From NCBI GenBank assembly GCA_963556195.1, contig CAUVYP010000593.1, forward strand, positions 62,001 through 126,000: a stretch of 64,000 nucleotides of DNA. Reading direction: 5' to 3'. This DNA comes from Sepiola atlantica (Eukaryota > Mollusca > Cephalopoda > Sepiida > Sepiolidae). Both the position numbers and the translations under genes were made by a program. A model generated the notes under the pieces. The model was not told where the DNA came from. It saw only the letters and a program-made list of their open reading frames with translations, and did no database searches. This document shows positions 9,518 through 22,913 of this stretch, piece by piece. Every line of letters starts with the position of its first letter. The first letter of the stretch is position 1.

Positions 9518-11936
9518 TTAGTGCGTTTTAAAGTTGATATCGCTTTTGTTTATAACTTCCACATTTATTCGAATTGTGCAACGAAACTTTGCAGACAGTT
9601 ACGGTTACACATTTTTTACTGAAGTACCAAGTTTCAGAAGTGCAGCTCTTGTACTGCCGGAGATATGTCGATACAAACTGAATACGCAAAACATCAACAA
9701 AATTTAGCGCGTTTTAAAGTTGATATCGCTTTTGTTTATAACTTCCACATTTATTCGAATTGTGCAACGAAACTTTGCAGACAGTCTCGAATAGGTGTTT
9801 TCTACTGAAGTATTAAGTTTCAGAAGTGTAGCTCTTGTACTGCCGGAGATATTTCGATACAAACTGAATACGCAAAACATCAACAAAATTTAGCGCGTTT
9901 TAAAGTTGATATCGCTTTTGTTTATAACTTCCACATTTATTCGAATTGTGCAACGAAACTTTGCAGACAGTCGCGGAGACACATTTTCTACTGAAGTACC
10001 AAGTTTCAGAAGTGCAGCTCTTGTACTGCCGGAGATATGTCGATACAAACTAAATACGCAAAACATCAACAAAATTTAGCGCGTTTTAAAGTTGATATCG
10101 CTTTTGTTTATAACTTCCACATTTATTCGAATTGTGCAACGAAACTTTGTAGACAGTCTACAATAGGCCTCTTCTACTTAAGTACCAAGGTTCAGAAGTG
10201 CAGCTCTTGTACTGCCTGAGATATGTTGATACAAACTGAATACGCACCACATCAACAAAATTTAGCGCGTTTTAAAGTTGATATCGCTTTTGTTTATAAC
10301 TTCCACATTTATTCGAATTGTGCAACGAAACTTTGCAGACAGTCGCACGGACACATGTTCTACTGGAGTACCAAGTTTTAGAAGTGCAGCTGTTGTACTG
10401 CCGGAGATATGTCGATACAAACTGAATACGCAAAACATCAACAAAATTTAGCGCGTTTTAAAGTTGATATCGCTTTTGTTTATAACTTCCACATTTATTC
10501 GAATTGTGCAACGAAACTTTGCAGACAGTCTCGAATAGGCCTTTTCTACTGAAGTACCAAGTTTCAGAAGTGCAGCTCTTGTACTGCCGGAGATATGTCG
10601 ATACAAACTGAATACGCAAAACATCAACAAAATTTAGCGCGTTTTAAAGTTGATATCGCTTTTGTTTATAACTTCCACATTTATTCGAATTGTGCAACGA
10701 AACTTTGCAGACAGTCTCGAATAGGCCTTTTCTACTGAAGTACCAAGTTTCAGAAGTGCAGCTCTTGTACTGCCGGAGATATGTCGATACAAACTGAATA
10801 CGCAAAACATCAACAAAATTTAGCGCGTTTTAAAGTTGATATCGCTTTTGTTTATAACTTCCACATTTATTCGAATTGTGCAACGAAACTTTGCAGACAG
10901 TCGCGGTTACACATTTTCTACTGAAGTACCAAGTTTCAGAAGTGCAGCTCTTGTACTGCCGGAGATATGTCGATACAAACTGAATACGCAAAACATCAAC
11001 AAAATTTAGCGCGTTTTAAAGTTGATATCGCTTTTGTTTATAACTTCCACATTTATTCGAATTGTGCAACGAAACTTTGCAGACAGTCTCGAATAGGTGT
11101 TTTCTACTGAAGTATTAAGTTTCAGAAGTGTAGCTCTTGTACTGCCGGAGATATGTCGATACAAACTGAATACGCGAAAACATCAACAAAATTTAGCGCG
11201 TTTTAAAGTTGATATCGCTTTTGTTTATAACTTCCACATTTATTCGAATTGTGCAACGAAACTTTGCAGACAGTCGCGGAGACACATTTTCTACTGAAGT
11301 ACCAAGTTTCAGAAGTGCAGCTCTTGTACTGCCGGAGATATGTCGATACAAACTGAATACGCAAAACATCAACAAAATTTAGCGCGTTTTAAAGTTGATA
11401 TCGCTTTTGTTTATAACTTCCACATTTATTCGAATTGTGCAACGAAACTTTGTAGACAGTCTCAAATAGGCCTCTTCTACTTAAGTACCAAGGTTCAGAA
11501 GTGCAGCTCTTGTACTGCCTGAGATATGTCGATACAAACGTCATACGCACCACATCAACAAAATTTAGCGCGTTTTAAAGTTGATATCGCTTTTGTTTAT
11601 AACTTCCACATTTATTCGAATTGTGCAACGAAACTTTGCAGACAGTCGCACGGACACATGTTCTACTGGAGTACCAAGTTTTAGAAGTGCAGCTGTTGTA
11701 CTGCCGGAGATATGTCGATACAAACTGAATACGCAAAACATCAACAAAATTTAGCGCGTTTTAAAGTTGATATCGCTTTTGTTTATAACTTCCACATTTA
11801 TTCGAATTGTGCAACGAAACTTTGCAGACAGTCTCGAATAGGCCTTTTCTACTTATGTACCAAGTTTCAGAAGTGCAGCTCTTGTACTGCCGGAGATATG
11901 TTGATACAAACTGAATACGCAAAACATCAACAAAAT
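9518..11936. repeat. 7-mer HOR, two copies (offset 1302-1303)
   Basis: Copy 1 runs E (9518), F (9704, gaataggtgttttc), A (9890), C-like (10076, cttaagtaccaagg), D-like (10262, gcacggacacatg), B (10448), B (10634). Copy 2 runs E (10820), F (11006, again ataggtgttttc), A (11193), C-like (11379), D-like (11565), B (11751), and lacks the last B before the next E at 11937. The shared private variants show that these are recent tandem copies. The offset grows by one because of an inserted g near 11176 (acgcgaaaac). Confidence 0.88.
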
Positions 11937-12122
11937 TTAGCGCGTTTTAAAGTTGATATCGCTTTTGTTTATAACTTCCACATTTATTCGAATTGTGCAA
12001 CGAAACTTTGCAGACAGTCGCGGTTACACATTTTCTACTGAGGTACCAAGTTTCAGAAGTGCAGCTCTTGTACTGCCGGAGATATGTCGATACAAACTGA
12101 ATACGCAAAACATCAACAAAAT

Positions 12123-14325
12123 TTAGCGCGTTTTAAAGTTGATATCGCTTTTGTTTATAACTTCCACATTTATTCGAATTGTGCAACGAAACTTTGCAGA
12201 CAGTCTCGAATAGGCCTTTTCTACTGAAGTATTAAGTTTCAGAAGTGTAGCTCTTGTACTGCCGGAGATATGTCGATACAAACTGAATACGCAAAACATC
12301 AACAAAATTTAGCGCGTTTTAAAGTTGATATCGCTTTTGTTTATAACTTCCACATTTATTCGAATTGTGCAACGAAACTTTGCAGACAGTCGCGGAGACA
12401 CATTTTCTACTGAAGTACCAAGTTTCAGAAGTGCAGCTCTTGTACTGCCGGAGATATGTCGATACAAACTGAATACGCAAAACATCAACAAAATTTAGCG
12501 CGTTTTAAAGTTGATATCGCTTTTGTTTATAACTTCCACATTTATTCGAATTGTGCAACGAAACTTTGCAGACAGTCTCGAATAGGCCTTTTCTACTGAA
12601 GTACCAAGTTTCAGAAGTGCAGCTCTTGTACTGCCGGAGATATGTCGATACAAACTGAATACGCAAAACATCAACAAAATTTAGCACGTTTTAAAGTTGA
12701 TATCGCTTTTGTTTATAACTTCCACATTTATTCGAATTGTGCAACGAAACTTTGCAGACAGTCGCGGAGACACATTTTCTACTGAAGTACCAAGTTTCAG
12801 AAGTGCAGCTCTTGTACTGCCGGAGATATGTCGATACAAACTGAATACGCAAAACATCAACAAAATTTAGCGCGTTTTAAAGTTGATATCGCTTTTGTTT
12901 ATAACTTCCACATTTATTCGAATTGTGCAACGAAACTTTGCAGACAGTCTCGAATAGGCCTTTTCTACTGATGTACTAAGTTTCACAAGTGCAGCTCTTG
13001 TACTGCCGGAGATATGTCGATACAAACTGAATACGCAAAACATCAACAAAATTTAACGCGTTTTAAAGTTGATATCGCTTTTGTTTATAACTTCCACATT
13101 TATTCGAATTGTGCAACGAAACTTTGCAGACAGTCTCGAATAGGCCTTTTCTACTAGAGTGTCAAGTTTCAGAAGTTCAGCTCTTGTACTGCCGGAGATA
13201 TGTCGATACAAACTAAATACGCAAAACATCAACAAAATTTAGCGCGTTTTAAAGTTGATATCGCTTTTGTTTATAACTTCCACATTTATTCGAATTGTGC
13301 AACGAAACTTTGCAGACAGTCTCAAATATGCCTCTTGTACTACAGTACAAAGTTTCAGAAGTGCAGCTCTTGTACTGCCTGAGATATGTCGATACAAACT
13401 GAATACGCACCACATCAAACAAATTTAGCGCGTTTTAAAGTTGATATCGCTTTTGTTTATAACTTCCACATTTATTCGAATTGTGCAACGAAACTTTGCA
13501 GACAGTCGCAGAGACACATGTTCTACTGGAGTACCAAGTTTAAGAAGTGCAGCTTTTGTACTGCCGGAGATATGTCGATACAAACTGAATACGCAAAACA
13601 TCAACAAAATTTAGCGCGTTTTAACGTTGATATCGCTTTTGTTTTTAACTTCCACATTTATTCGAATTGTGCAACGAAACTTTGCAGACAGTCTCGAATA
13701 GGCCTTTTCTACTAAAGTACCAAGTTTCAGAAGTGCAGCTCTTGTACGTCCGGAGATATGTCGATACAAACTGAATACGCAAAACATCAACAAAATTTAG
13801 CGCGTTTTAAAGTTGATATCGCTTTTGTTTATAACTTCCACATTTATTCGAATTGTGCAACGAAACTTTGCAGACAGTCGCGGAGACACATTTTCTACTG
13901 AAGTACCAAGTTTCAGAAGTGCAGCTCGTTTACTGCCGGAGATATGTCGATACAAACTGAATACGCAAAACATCAACAAAATTTAGCGCGTTTTAAAGTT
14001 GATATCGCTTTTGTTTATAACTTCCACATTTATTCGAATTGTGCAACGAAACTTTGCAGACAGTCGTGGAGACACATTCTCTACTGAAGTACCAAGTTTC
14101 AGAAATGCAATACTTGTACTGCCGCAGATATGTCGATACAAACTGTATACGCAAAACATCAACAAAATTTAGCGCGTTTTAAAGTTGATATCGCTTTTGT
14201 TTATAACTTCCACATTTATACGAATTGTGCAACGAAACTTTGCAGACAGTCTCAAATAGGCCTTTTCTACTGAAGTACAAAGTTTCAGATGTGCAGCTCT
14301 TGTACTGCCGGAGATATGTCGATAC
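12123..14325. repeat. Zone L HOR leading into the second long duplicate
   Basis: Order F (12123), A, B, A, G-like (12867), B (13053, ctagagtgtcaag), C (13239), D (13425), B (13611), A (13797), H (13983), B' (14169), similar to 402-2450 but with extra units and private changes (cacatcaaacaaatt near 13410, gttttta near 13640, tgtacgtccgg near 13744, ctgtatac near 14145). The next unit is the first of the 14326-22115 copy. Confidence 0.8.
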
Positions 14326-17300
14326 AAACTGAATACGCAAAACATCAACAAAATATAGCGCGTTTTAAAGTTGATATCGCTTTTGTTTATAACTTCCACA
14401 TTTATTCGAATTGTGCAACGAAACTTTGCAGACAGTCGCGGAGACATTTTTTCTACTGAAGTACCAAGTTTCAGAAGTGCAGCTCTTGTACTGCCGGAGA
14501 TATGTCGATACAAACTGAATACGCAAAACATCAACAAAATTTCGCGCGTTTTAAAGTTGATATCGCTTTTGTTTATAACTTCCACATTTATTCGAATTGT
14601 GCAACGAAACTTTGCAGACAGTCTCGAATAGGCCTTTTCTACTGAAGTACCAAGTTTCAGAAGTGCAGCTCTTGTACTGCCGGAGATATGTCGATACAAA
14701 CTGAATACGCAAAACATTAACAAAATTTAGCGCGTTTTAAAGTTGATATCGCTTTTGTTTATAACTTCCACATTTATTCGAATTGTGCAACGAAACTTTG
14801 CAGACAGTCTCGAATAGGCCTTTTCTACTGAAGTATTAAGTTTCAGAAGTGTAGCTCTTGTACTGCCGGAGATATGTCGATACAAACTGAATACGCAAAA
14901 CATCAACAAAATTTAGCGCGTTTTAAAGTTGATATCGCTTTTGTTTATAACTTCCACATTTATTCGAATTGTGCAACGAAACTTTGCAGACAGTCGCGGA
15001 GACACATTTTCTACTGAAGTACCAAGTTTCAGAAGTGCAGCTCTTGTACTGCCGGAGATATGTCGATACAAACTGAATACGCAAAACATCAACAAAATTT
15101 AGCGCGTTTTAAAGTTGATATCGCTTTTGTTTATAACTTCCACATTTATTCGAATTGTGCAACGAAACTTTGCAGACAGTCTCGAATAGGCCTTTTCTAC
15201 TGAAGTACCAAGTTTCAGAAGTGCAGCTCTTGTACTGCCGGAGATATGTCGATACAAACTAAATACGCAAAAAATCAACAAAATTTAGCGCGTTTTAAAG
15301 TTGATATCGCTTTTGTTTATAACTTCCACATTTATTCGAATTGTGCAACGAAACTTTTCAGACAGTCTCAAATAGGCCTCTTGTACTACAGTACCAAGTT
15401 TCAGAAGTGCAGCTCTTGTACTGCCTGAGATATGTCGATACAAACTGAATACGCACCACATCAACAAAATTTAGCGCGTTTTAAAGTTGATATCGCTTTT
15501 GTTTATAACTTCAACATTTATTCGAATTGAGCAACGAAACTTTGCAGACAGTCGCAGAGACACATGTACTACTGGAGTACCAAGTTTTTGAAGTGCAGCT
15601 TTTGTACTGCCGGAGATATGTCGATACAAACTGAATACGCAAAACATCAACAAAATTTAGCGCGTTTTAAAGTTGATATCGCTTTTGTTTATAACTTCCA
15701 CATTTATTCGAATTGTGCAACGAAACTTTGCAGACAGTCTCGAATAGGCCTTTTCTACTGAAGTACCAAGTTTCAGAAGTGCAGCTCTTGTACTGCCGGA
15801 GATATGTCGATACAAACTGAATACGCAAAACATCAACAAAATTTAGCGCGTTTTAAAGTTGATATCGCTTTAGTTTATAACTTCCACATTTATTCGAATT
15901 GTGCAACGAAACTTTGCAGACAGTCGCGGAGACACATTTTCTACTGAAGTACCAAGTTTTAGAAGTGCAGCTTTTGTACTGCCGGAGATATGTCGATACA
16001 AACTGAATACGCAAAACATCAACAAAATTTAGCGCGTTTTTACGTTGATATCGCTTTTGTTTATAACTTCCACATTTATTCGAATTGTGCAACGAAACTT
16101 TGCAGACAGTCTCGAATAGGCCTTTTCTACTGAAGTACCAAGTTTCAGAAGTGCAGCTCTTGTACTGCCGGAGATATGTCGATACAAACTGAATACGCAA
16201 AACATCAACAAAATTTAGCGCGTTTTAAAGTTGATATCGCTTTTGTTTATAACTTCCACATTTATTCGAATTGTGCAACGAAACTTTGCAGACAGTCGCG
16301 GAGACACATTTTCTACTGAAGTACCAAGTTTCAGAAGTGCAGCTCTTTTACTGCCGGAGATATGTCGATACAAACTGAATACGCAAAACATCAACAAAAT
16401 TTAGCGCGTTTTAAAGTTGATATCGCTTTTGTTTATAACTTCCACATTTATTCGAATTGTGCAACGAAACTTTGCAGACAGTCGTGGAGACACATTCTCT
16501 ACTGAAGTACCAAGTTTCAGAAAAACAACTCTTGTACTGCCGCAGATATGTCGATACAAACTGAATACGCAAAACATCAACAAAATTTAGCGCGTTTTAA
16601 AGTTGATATCGCTTTTGTTTATAACTTCCACATTTATACGAATTGTGCAACGAAACTTTGCAGACAGTCTCAAATAGGCCTTTTCTACTGAAGTACAAAG
16701 TTCCAGATGTGCAGCTCTTGTACTGCCGGAGATATGTGGATACAAACTGAATACGCAAAACATCAACAAAATATAGCGCGTTTTAAAGTTGATATCGCTT
16801 TTGTTTATAACTTCCACATTTATTCGAATTGTGCAACGAAACTTTGCAGACAGTCGCGGAGACAGATTTTCTACTGAAGTACCAAGTTTCAGAAGTGCAG
16901 CTCTTGTACTACCGGAGATATGTCGATACAAACTAAATACGCAAAACATCAACAAAATTTAACGCGTTTTAAAGTTGATATCGCTTTTGTTTATAACTTC
17001 CACATTTATTCGAATTGTGCAACGAAACCTTGCAGACAGTCGCGGAGACACATTTTCTACTGAAGTACCAAGTTTCTAGAAGTGCAGTTCTTGTACTGCC
17101 GGAGATATGTCGATACAAACTGAATACGCAAAACATCAACAAAATTTAGCGCGTTTTAAAGTTGATATCGCTTTTGTTTATAACTTCCACATTTATTCGA
17201 ATTGTGCAACGAAACTTTGCAGACAGTCTCAAATAGGCCTTTTCTACTGAAGTACCAAGTTTAAGAAGTGCAGCTCTTGTACTGCCGGAGATATGTCGAT

Positions 17301-20300
17301 ACAAACTGAATACGCAAAACATCAACAAAATTTAGCGCGTTTTAAAGTTGATATCGCTTTTGTTTATAACTTCCACATTTATTCGAATTGTGCAACGAAA
17401 CTTTGCAGACAGTCGCGGTTACACATTTTCTACTGAAGTACCAAGTTTCAGAAGTGCAGCTCTTGTACTGCCGGAGATATGTCGATACAAACTGAATACG
17501 CAAAACATCAACAAAATTTAGCGCGTTTTAAAGTTGATATCGCTTTTGTTTATAACTTCCACATTTATTCGAATTGTGCAACGAAACTTTGCAGACAGTC
17601 TCGAATAGGCCTTTTCTACTGAAGTATTAAGTTTCAGAAGTGTAGCTCTTGTACTGCCGGAGATATGTCGATACAAACTGAATACGCAAAACATCAACAA
17701 AATTTAGCGCGTTTTAAAGTTGATATCGCTTTTGTTTATAACTTCCACATTTATTCGAATTGTGCAACGAAACTTTGCAGACAGTCGCGGAGACACATTT
17801 TCTACTGAAGTACCAAGTTTCAGAAGTGCAGCTCTTGTACTGCCGGAGATATGTCGATACAAACTGAATACGCAAAACATCAACAAAATTTAGCGCGTTT
17901 TAAAGTTGATATCGCTTTTGTTTATAACTTCCACATTTATTCGAATTGTGCAACGAAACTTTGCAGACAGTCTCGAATAGGCCTTTTCTACTGATGTACC
18001 AAGTTTCACAAGTGCAGCTCTTGTACTGCCGGAGATATGTCGATACAAACTGAATACGCAAAACATCAACACAATTTCGCGCGTTTTAAAGTTGATATCG
18101 CTTTTGTTTATAACTTCCACATTTATTCGAATTGTGCAACGAAACTTTGCAGACAGTCGCGGAGACACATTTTCTACTGAAGTACCAAGTTTCAGAAGTG
18201 CAGCTCTTGTACTGCCGGAGATATGTCGATACAAACTGAATACGCAAAACATCAACAAAATTTAGCGCGTTTTAAAGTTGATATCGCTTTTGTTTATAAC
18301 TTCCACATTTATTCGAATTGTGCAACGAAACTTTGCAGACAGTCGCGGTTACACATTTTCTACTGAAGTACCAAGTTTCAGAAGTGCAGCTCTTGTACTG
18401 CCGGAGATATGTCGATACAAACGGAATACGCAAAACATCAACAAAATTTAGCGCGTTTTAAAGTTGATATCGCTTTTGTTTATAACTTCCACATTTATTC
18501 GAATTGTGCAACGAAACTTTGCAGACAGTCTCGAATAGGCCTTTTCTACTGAAGTATTAAGTTTCAGAAGTGTAGCTCTTGTACTGCCGGAGATATGTCG
18601 ATACAAACTGAATACGCAAAACATCAACAAAATTTAGCGCGTTTTAAAGTTGATATCGCTTTTGTTTATAACTTCCACATTTATTCGAATTGTGCAACGA
18701 AACTTTGCAGACAGTCGCGGAGACACATTTTCTACTGAAGTACCAAGTTTCAGAAGTGCAGCTCTTGTACTGCCGGAGATATGTCGATACAAACTGAATA
18801 CGCAAAACATCAACAAAATTTAACGCGTTTTAAAGTTGATATCGCTTTTGTTTATAACTTCCACATTTATTCGAATTGTGCAACGAAACTTTGCAGACAG
18901 TCTCGAATAGGCCTTTTCTACTGAAGTACCAAGTTTCAGAAGTGCAGCTCTTGTACTGCCGGAGATATGTCGATACAAACTAAATACGCAAAACATCAAC
19001 AAAATTTAGCGCGTTTTAAAGTTGATATCGCTTTTGTTTATAACTTCCACATTTATTCGAATTGTGCAACGAAACTTTTCAGACAGTCTCAAATACGCTT
19101 CTTGTACTACAGTACCAAGTTTCAGAAGTGCAGCTCTTGTACTGCCTGAGATATGTCGATACAAACTGAATACGCACCACATCAACAAAATTTAGCGCGT
19201 TTTAAAGTTGATATCGCTTTTGTTTATAACTTCAACATTTATTCGAATTGTGCAACGAAACTTTGCAGACAGTCGCAGAGACACATGTTCTACTGGAGTA
19301 CCAAGTTTTAGAAGTGCAGCTTTTGTACTGCCGGAGATATGTCGATACAAACTGAATACGCAAAACATCAACAAAATTTAGCGCGTTTTAAAGTTGATAT
19401 CGCTTTTGTTTATAACTTCCACATTTATTCGAATTGTGCAACGAAACTTTGCAGACAGTCTCGAATAGGCCTTTTCTACTGAAGTACCAAGTTTCAGAAG
19501 TGCAGCTCTTGTACTGCCGGAGATATGTCGATACAAACTGAATACGCAAAACATCAACAAAATTTAGCGCGTTTTAAAGTTGATATCGCTTTTGTTTATA
19601 ACTTCCACATTTATTCGAATTGTGCAACGAAACTTTGCAGACAGTCGCGGAGACACATTTTCTACTGAAGTACCAAGTTTTAGAAGTGCAGCTTTTGTAC
19701 TGCCGGAGATATGTCGATACAAACTGAATACGCAAAATATCAACAAAATTTAGCGCGTTTTAACGTTGATATCGCTTTTGTTTATAACTTCCACATTTAT
19801 TCGAATTGTGCAACGAAACTTTGCAGACAGTCTCGAATAGGCCTTTTCTACTGAAGTACCAAGTTTCAGAAGTGCAGCTCTTGTACTGCCGGAGATATGT
19901 CGATACAAACTGAATACGCAAAACATCAACAAAATTTAGCGCGTTTTAAAGTTGATATCGCTTTTGTTTATAACTTCCACATTTATTCGAATTGTGCAAC
20001 GAAACTTTGCAGACAGTCGCGGAGACACATTTTCTACTGAAGTACCAAGTTTAACAAGTGCAGCTCTTTTACTGCCGGAGATATGTCGATACAAACTGAA
20101 TACGCAAAACATCAACAAAATTTAGCGCGTTTTAAAGTTGATATCGCTTTTGTTTATAACTTCCACATTTATTCGAATTGTGCAACGAAACTTTGCAGAC
20201 AGTCGTGGAGACACATTCTCTACTGAAGTACCAAGTTACAGAAATGCAACTCTTGTACTGCCGCAGATATGTCGATACAAACTGAATACGCAAAACATCA

Positions 20301-22115
20301 ACAAAATTTAGCGCGTTTTAAAGTTGATATCGCTTTTGTTTATAACTTCCACATTTATACGAATTGTGCAACGAAACTTTGCAGACAGTCTCAAATAGGC
20401 CTTTTCTACTGAAGTACAAAGTTTCAGATGTGCAGCTCTTGTACTGCCGGAGATATGTGGATACAAACTGAATACGCAAAACATCAACAAAATATAGCGC
20501 GTTTTAAAGTTGATATCGCTTTTGTTTATAACTTCCACATTTATTCGAATTGTGCAACGAAACTTTGCAGACAGTCGCGGAGACAGATTTTCTACTGAAG
20601 TAGCAAGTTTCAGAAGTGCAGCTCTTGTACTACCGGAGATATGTCGATACAAACTGAATACGCAAAACATCAACAAAATTTAACGCGTTTTAAAGTTGAT
20701 ATCGCTTTTGTTTATAACTTCCACATTTATTCGAATTGTGCAACGAAACCTTGCAGACAGTCGCGGAGACACATTTTCTACTGAAGTACCAAGTTTCTAG
20801 AAGTGCAGCTCTTGTACTGCCGGAGATATGTCGATACAAACTGAATACGCAAAACATCAACAAAATTTAGCGCGTTTCAAAGTTGATATCGCTTTTGTTT
20901 ATAACTTCCACATTTATTCGAATTGTGCAACGATACTTTGCAGACAGTCTCGAATAGGCCTTTTCTACTGAAGTACTAAGTTTCAGAAGTGCAGTTCTTG
21001 TACTGCCGGAGATATGTCGATACAAACTGAATACGCAAAACATCAACAAAATTTAGCGCGTTTTAAAGTTGATATCGCTTTTGTTTATAACTTCCACATT
21101 TATTCGAATTGTGCAACGAAACTTTGCAGACAGTCTCAAATAGGCCTTTTCTACTGAAGTACCAAGTTTCAGAAGTGCAGCTCTTGTACTGCCGGAGATA
21201 TGTCGATACAAACTGAATACGCAAAACATCAACAAAATTTCGCGCGTTTTAAAGTTGATATCGCTTTTGTTTATAACTTCCACATTTATTCGAATTGTGC
21301 AACGAAACTTTGCAGACAGTCTCGAATAGGCCTTTTCTACTGAAGTACCAAGTTTCAGAAGTGCAGCTCTTGTACTGCCGGAGATATGTCGATACAAACT
21401 GAATACGCAAAACATCAACAAAATTTAGCGCGTTTTAAAGTTGATATCGCTTTTGTTTATAACTTCCACATTTATTCGAATTGTGCAACGAAACTTTGCA
21501 GACAGTCGCGGTTACACATTTTCTACTGAAGTACCAAGTTTCAGAAGTGCAGCTCTTGTACTGCCGGAGATATGTCGATACAAACTGAATACGCAAAACA
21601 TCAACAAAATTTAGCGCGTTTTAAAGTTAATATCGCTTTTGTTTATAACTTCCACATTTATTCGAATTGTGCAACGAAACTTTGCAGACAGTCTCGAATA
21701 GGCCTTTTCTACTGAAGTATTAAGTTTCAGAAGTGTAGCTCTTGTACTGCCGGAGATATGTCGATACAAACTGAATACGCAAAACATCAACAAAATTTAG
21801 CGCGTTTTAAAGTTGATATCGCTTTTGTTTATAACTTCCACATTTATTCGAATTGTGCAACGAAACTTTGCAGACAGTCGCGGCGACACATTTTCTACTG
21901 AAGTACCAAGTTTCAGAAGTGCAGCTCTTGTACTGCCGGAGATATGTCGATACAAACTGAATACGCAAAACATCAACAAAATTTAGCGCGTTTTAAAGTT
22001 GATATCGCTTTTGTTTATAACTTCCACATTTATTCGAATTGTGCAACGAAACTTTGCAGACAGTCGCGGACACACATTTTCTACTGAAGTACCAAGTTTC
22101 AGAAGTGCAGCTCTT
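14326..22115. repeat. Long duplicated segment, copy 2 (offset 14325)
   Basis: Second copy of the segment at 1-7790, starting at aaactgaatacgc and matching base for base wherever I checked. Homology stops in the unit that begins at 21983: copy 1 has cttgtactgcc near 7790, copy 2 has cttttactgcc near 22115, and later monomers follow a different order. Full identity over about 7.8 kb of a variable satellite implies a very recent event, or an assembly duplication. Confidence 0.92.
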
Positions 22116-22168
22116 TTACTGCCGGAGATATGTCGATACAAACTGAATACGCAAAACATCAACAAAAT

Positions 22169-22354
22169 TTAGCGCGTTTTAAAGTTGATATCGCTTTTGT
22201 TTATAACTTCCACATTTATTCGAATTGTGCAACGAAACTTTGCAGACAGTCGTGGAGACACATTCTCTACTGAAGTACCAAGTTTCAGAAATGCAACTCT
22301 TGTACTGCCGCAGATATGTCGATACAAACTGAATACGCAAAACATCAACAAAAT
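22169..22354. repeat. Monomer subtype H (cgtggag / ccgcag)
   Basis: Family A form with cgtggagacacattctctactg, then gaaatgcaactc and ccgcagat. Copies start at 2076, 5797, 13983, 16401, 20122, 22169, 24588, 26821, 53604 (cctggag) and 56022. It is confined to 0-28 kb and 52-57 kb and always precedes a B' unit that starts with tatacgaattg. Its absence from 28-52 kb defines the central zone. Confidence 0.88.
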
Positions 22355-22726
22355 TTAGCGCGTTTTAAAGTTGATATCGCTTTTGTTTATAACTTCCACA
22401 TTTATACGAATTGTGCAACGAAACTTTGCAGACAGTCTCAAATAGGCCTTTTCTACTGAAGTACAAAGTTTCAGATGTGCAGCTCTTGTACTGCCGGAGA
22501 TATGTGGATACAAACTGAATACGCAAAACATCAACAAAATATAGCGCGTTTTAAAGTTGATATCGCTTTTGTTTATAACTTCCACATTTATTCGAATTGT
22601 GCAACGAAACTTTGCAGACAGTCGCGGAGACAGATTTTCTACTGAAGTACCAAGTTTCAGAAGTGCAGCTCTTGTACTACCGGAGATATGTCGATACAAA
22701 CTGAATACGCAAAACATCAACAAAAT

Positions 22727-22913
22727 TTAACGCGTTTTAAAGTTGATATCGCTTTTGTTTATAACTTCCACATTTATTCGAATTGTGCAACGAAACCTTG
22801 CAGACAGTCGCGGAGACACATTTTCTACTGAAGTACCAAGTTTCTAGAAGTGCAGCTCTTGTACTGCCGGAGATATGTCGATACAAACTGAATACGCAAA
22901 ACATCAACAACAT
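22727..22913. repeat. Monomer subtype J, 187 bp (tttctag insertion, aaccttgc)
   Basis: The same single inserted t (tttctagaag instead of tttcagaag) marks ten 187-bp monomers at 2634, 6355, 16959, 20680, 22727, 25146, 27379, 54161, 56580 and 62347; all also carry aaccttgc for aactttgc. A shared one-base insertion at the same site is best explained by descent from one unit, so J is a dependable marker for tracing HOR copies. It never occurs between 27566 and 54160. Confidence 0.93.
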
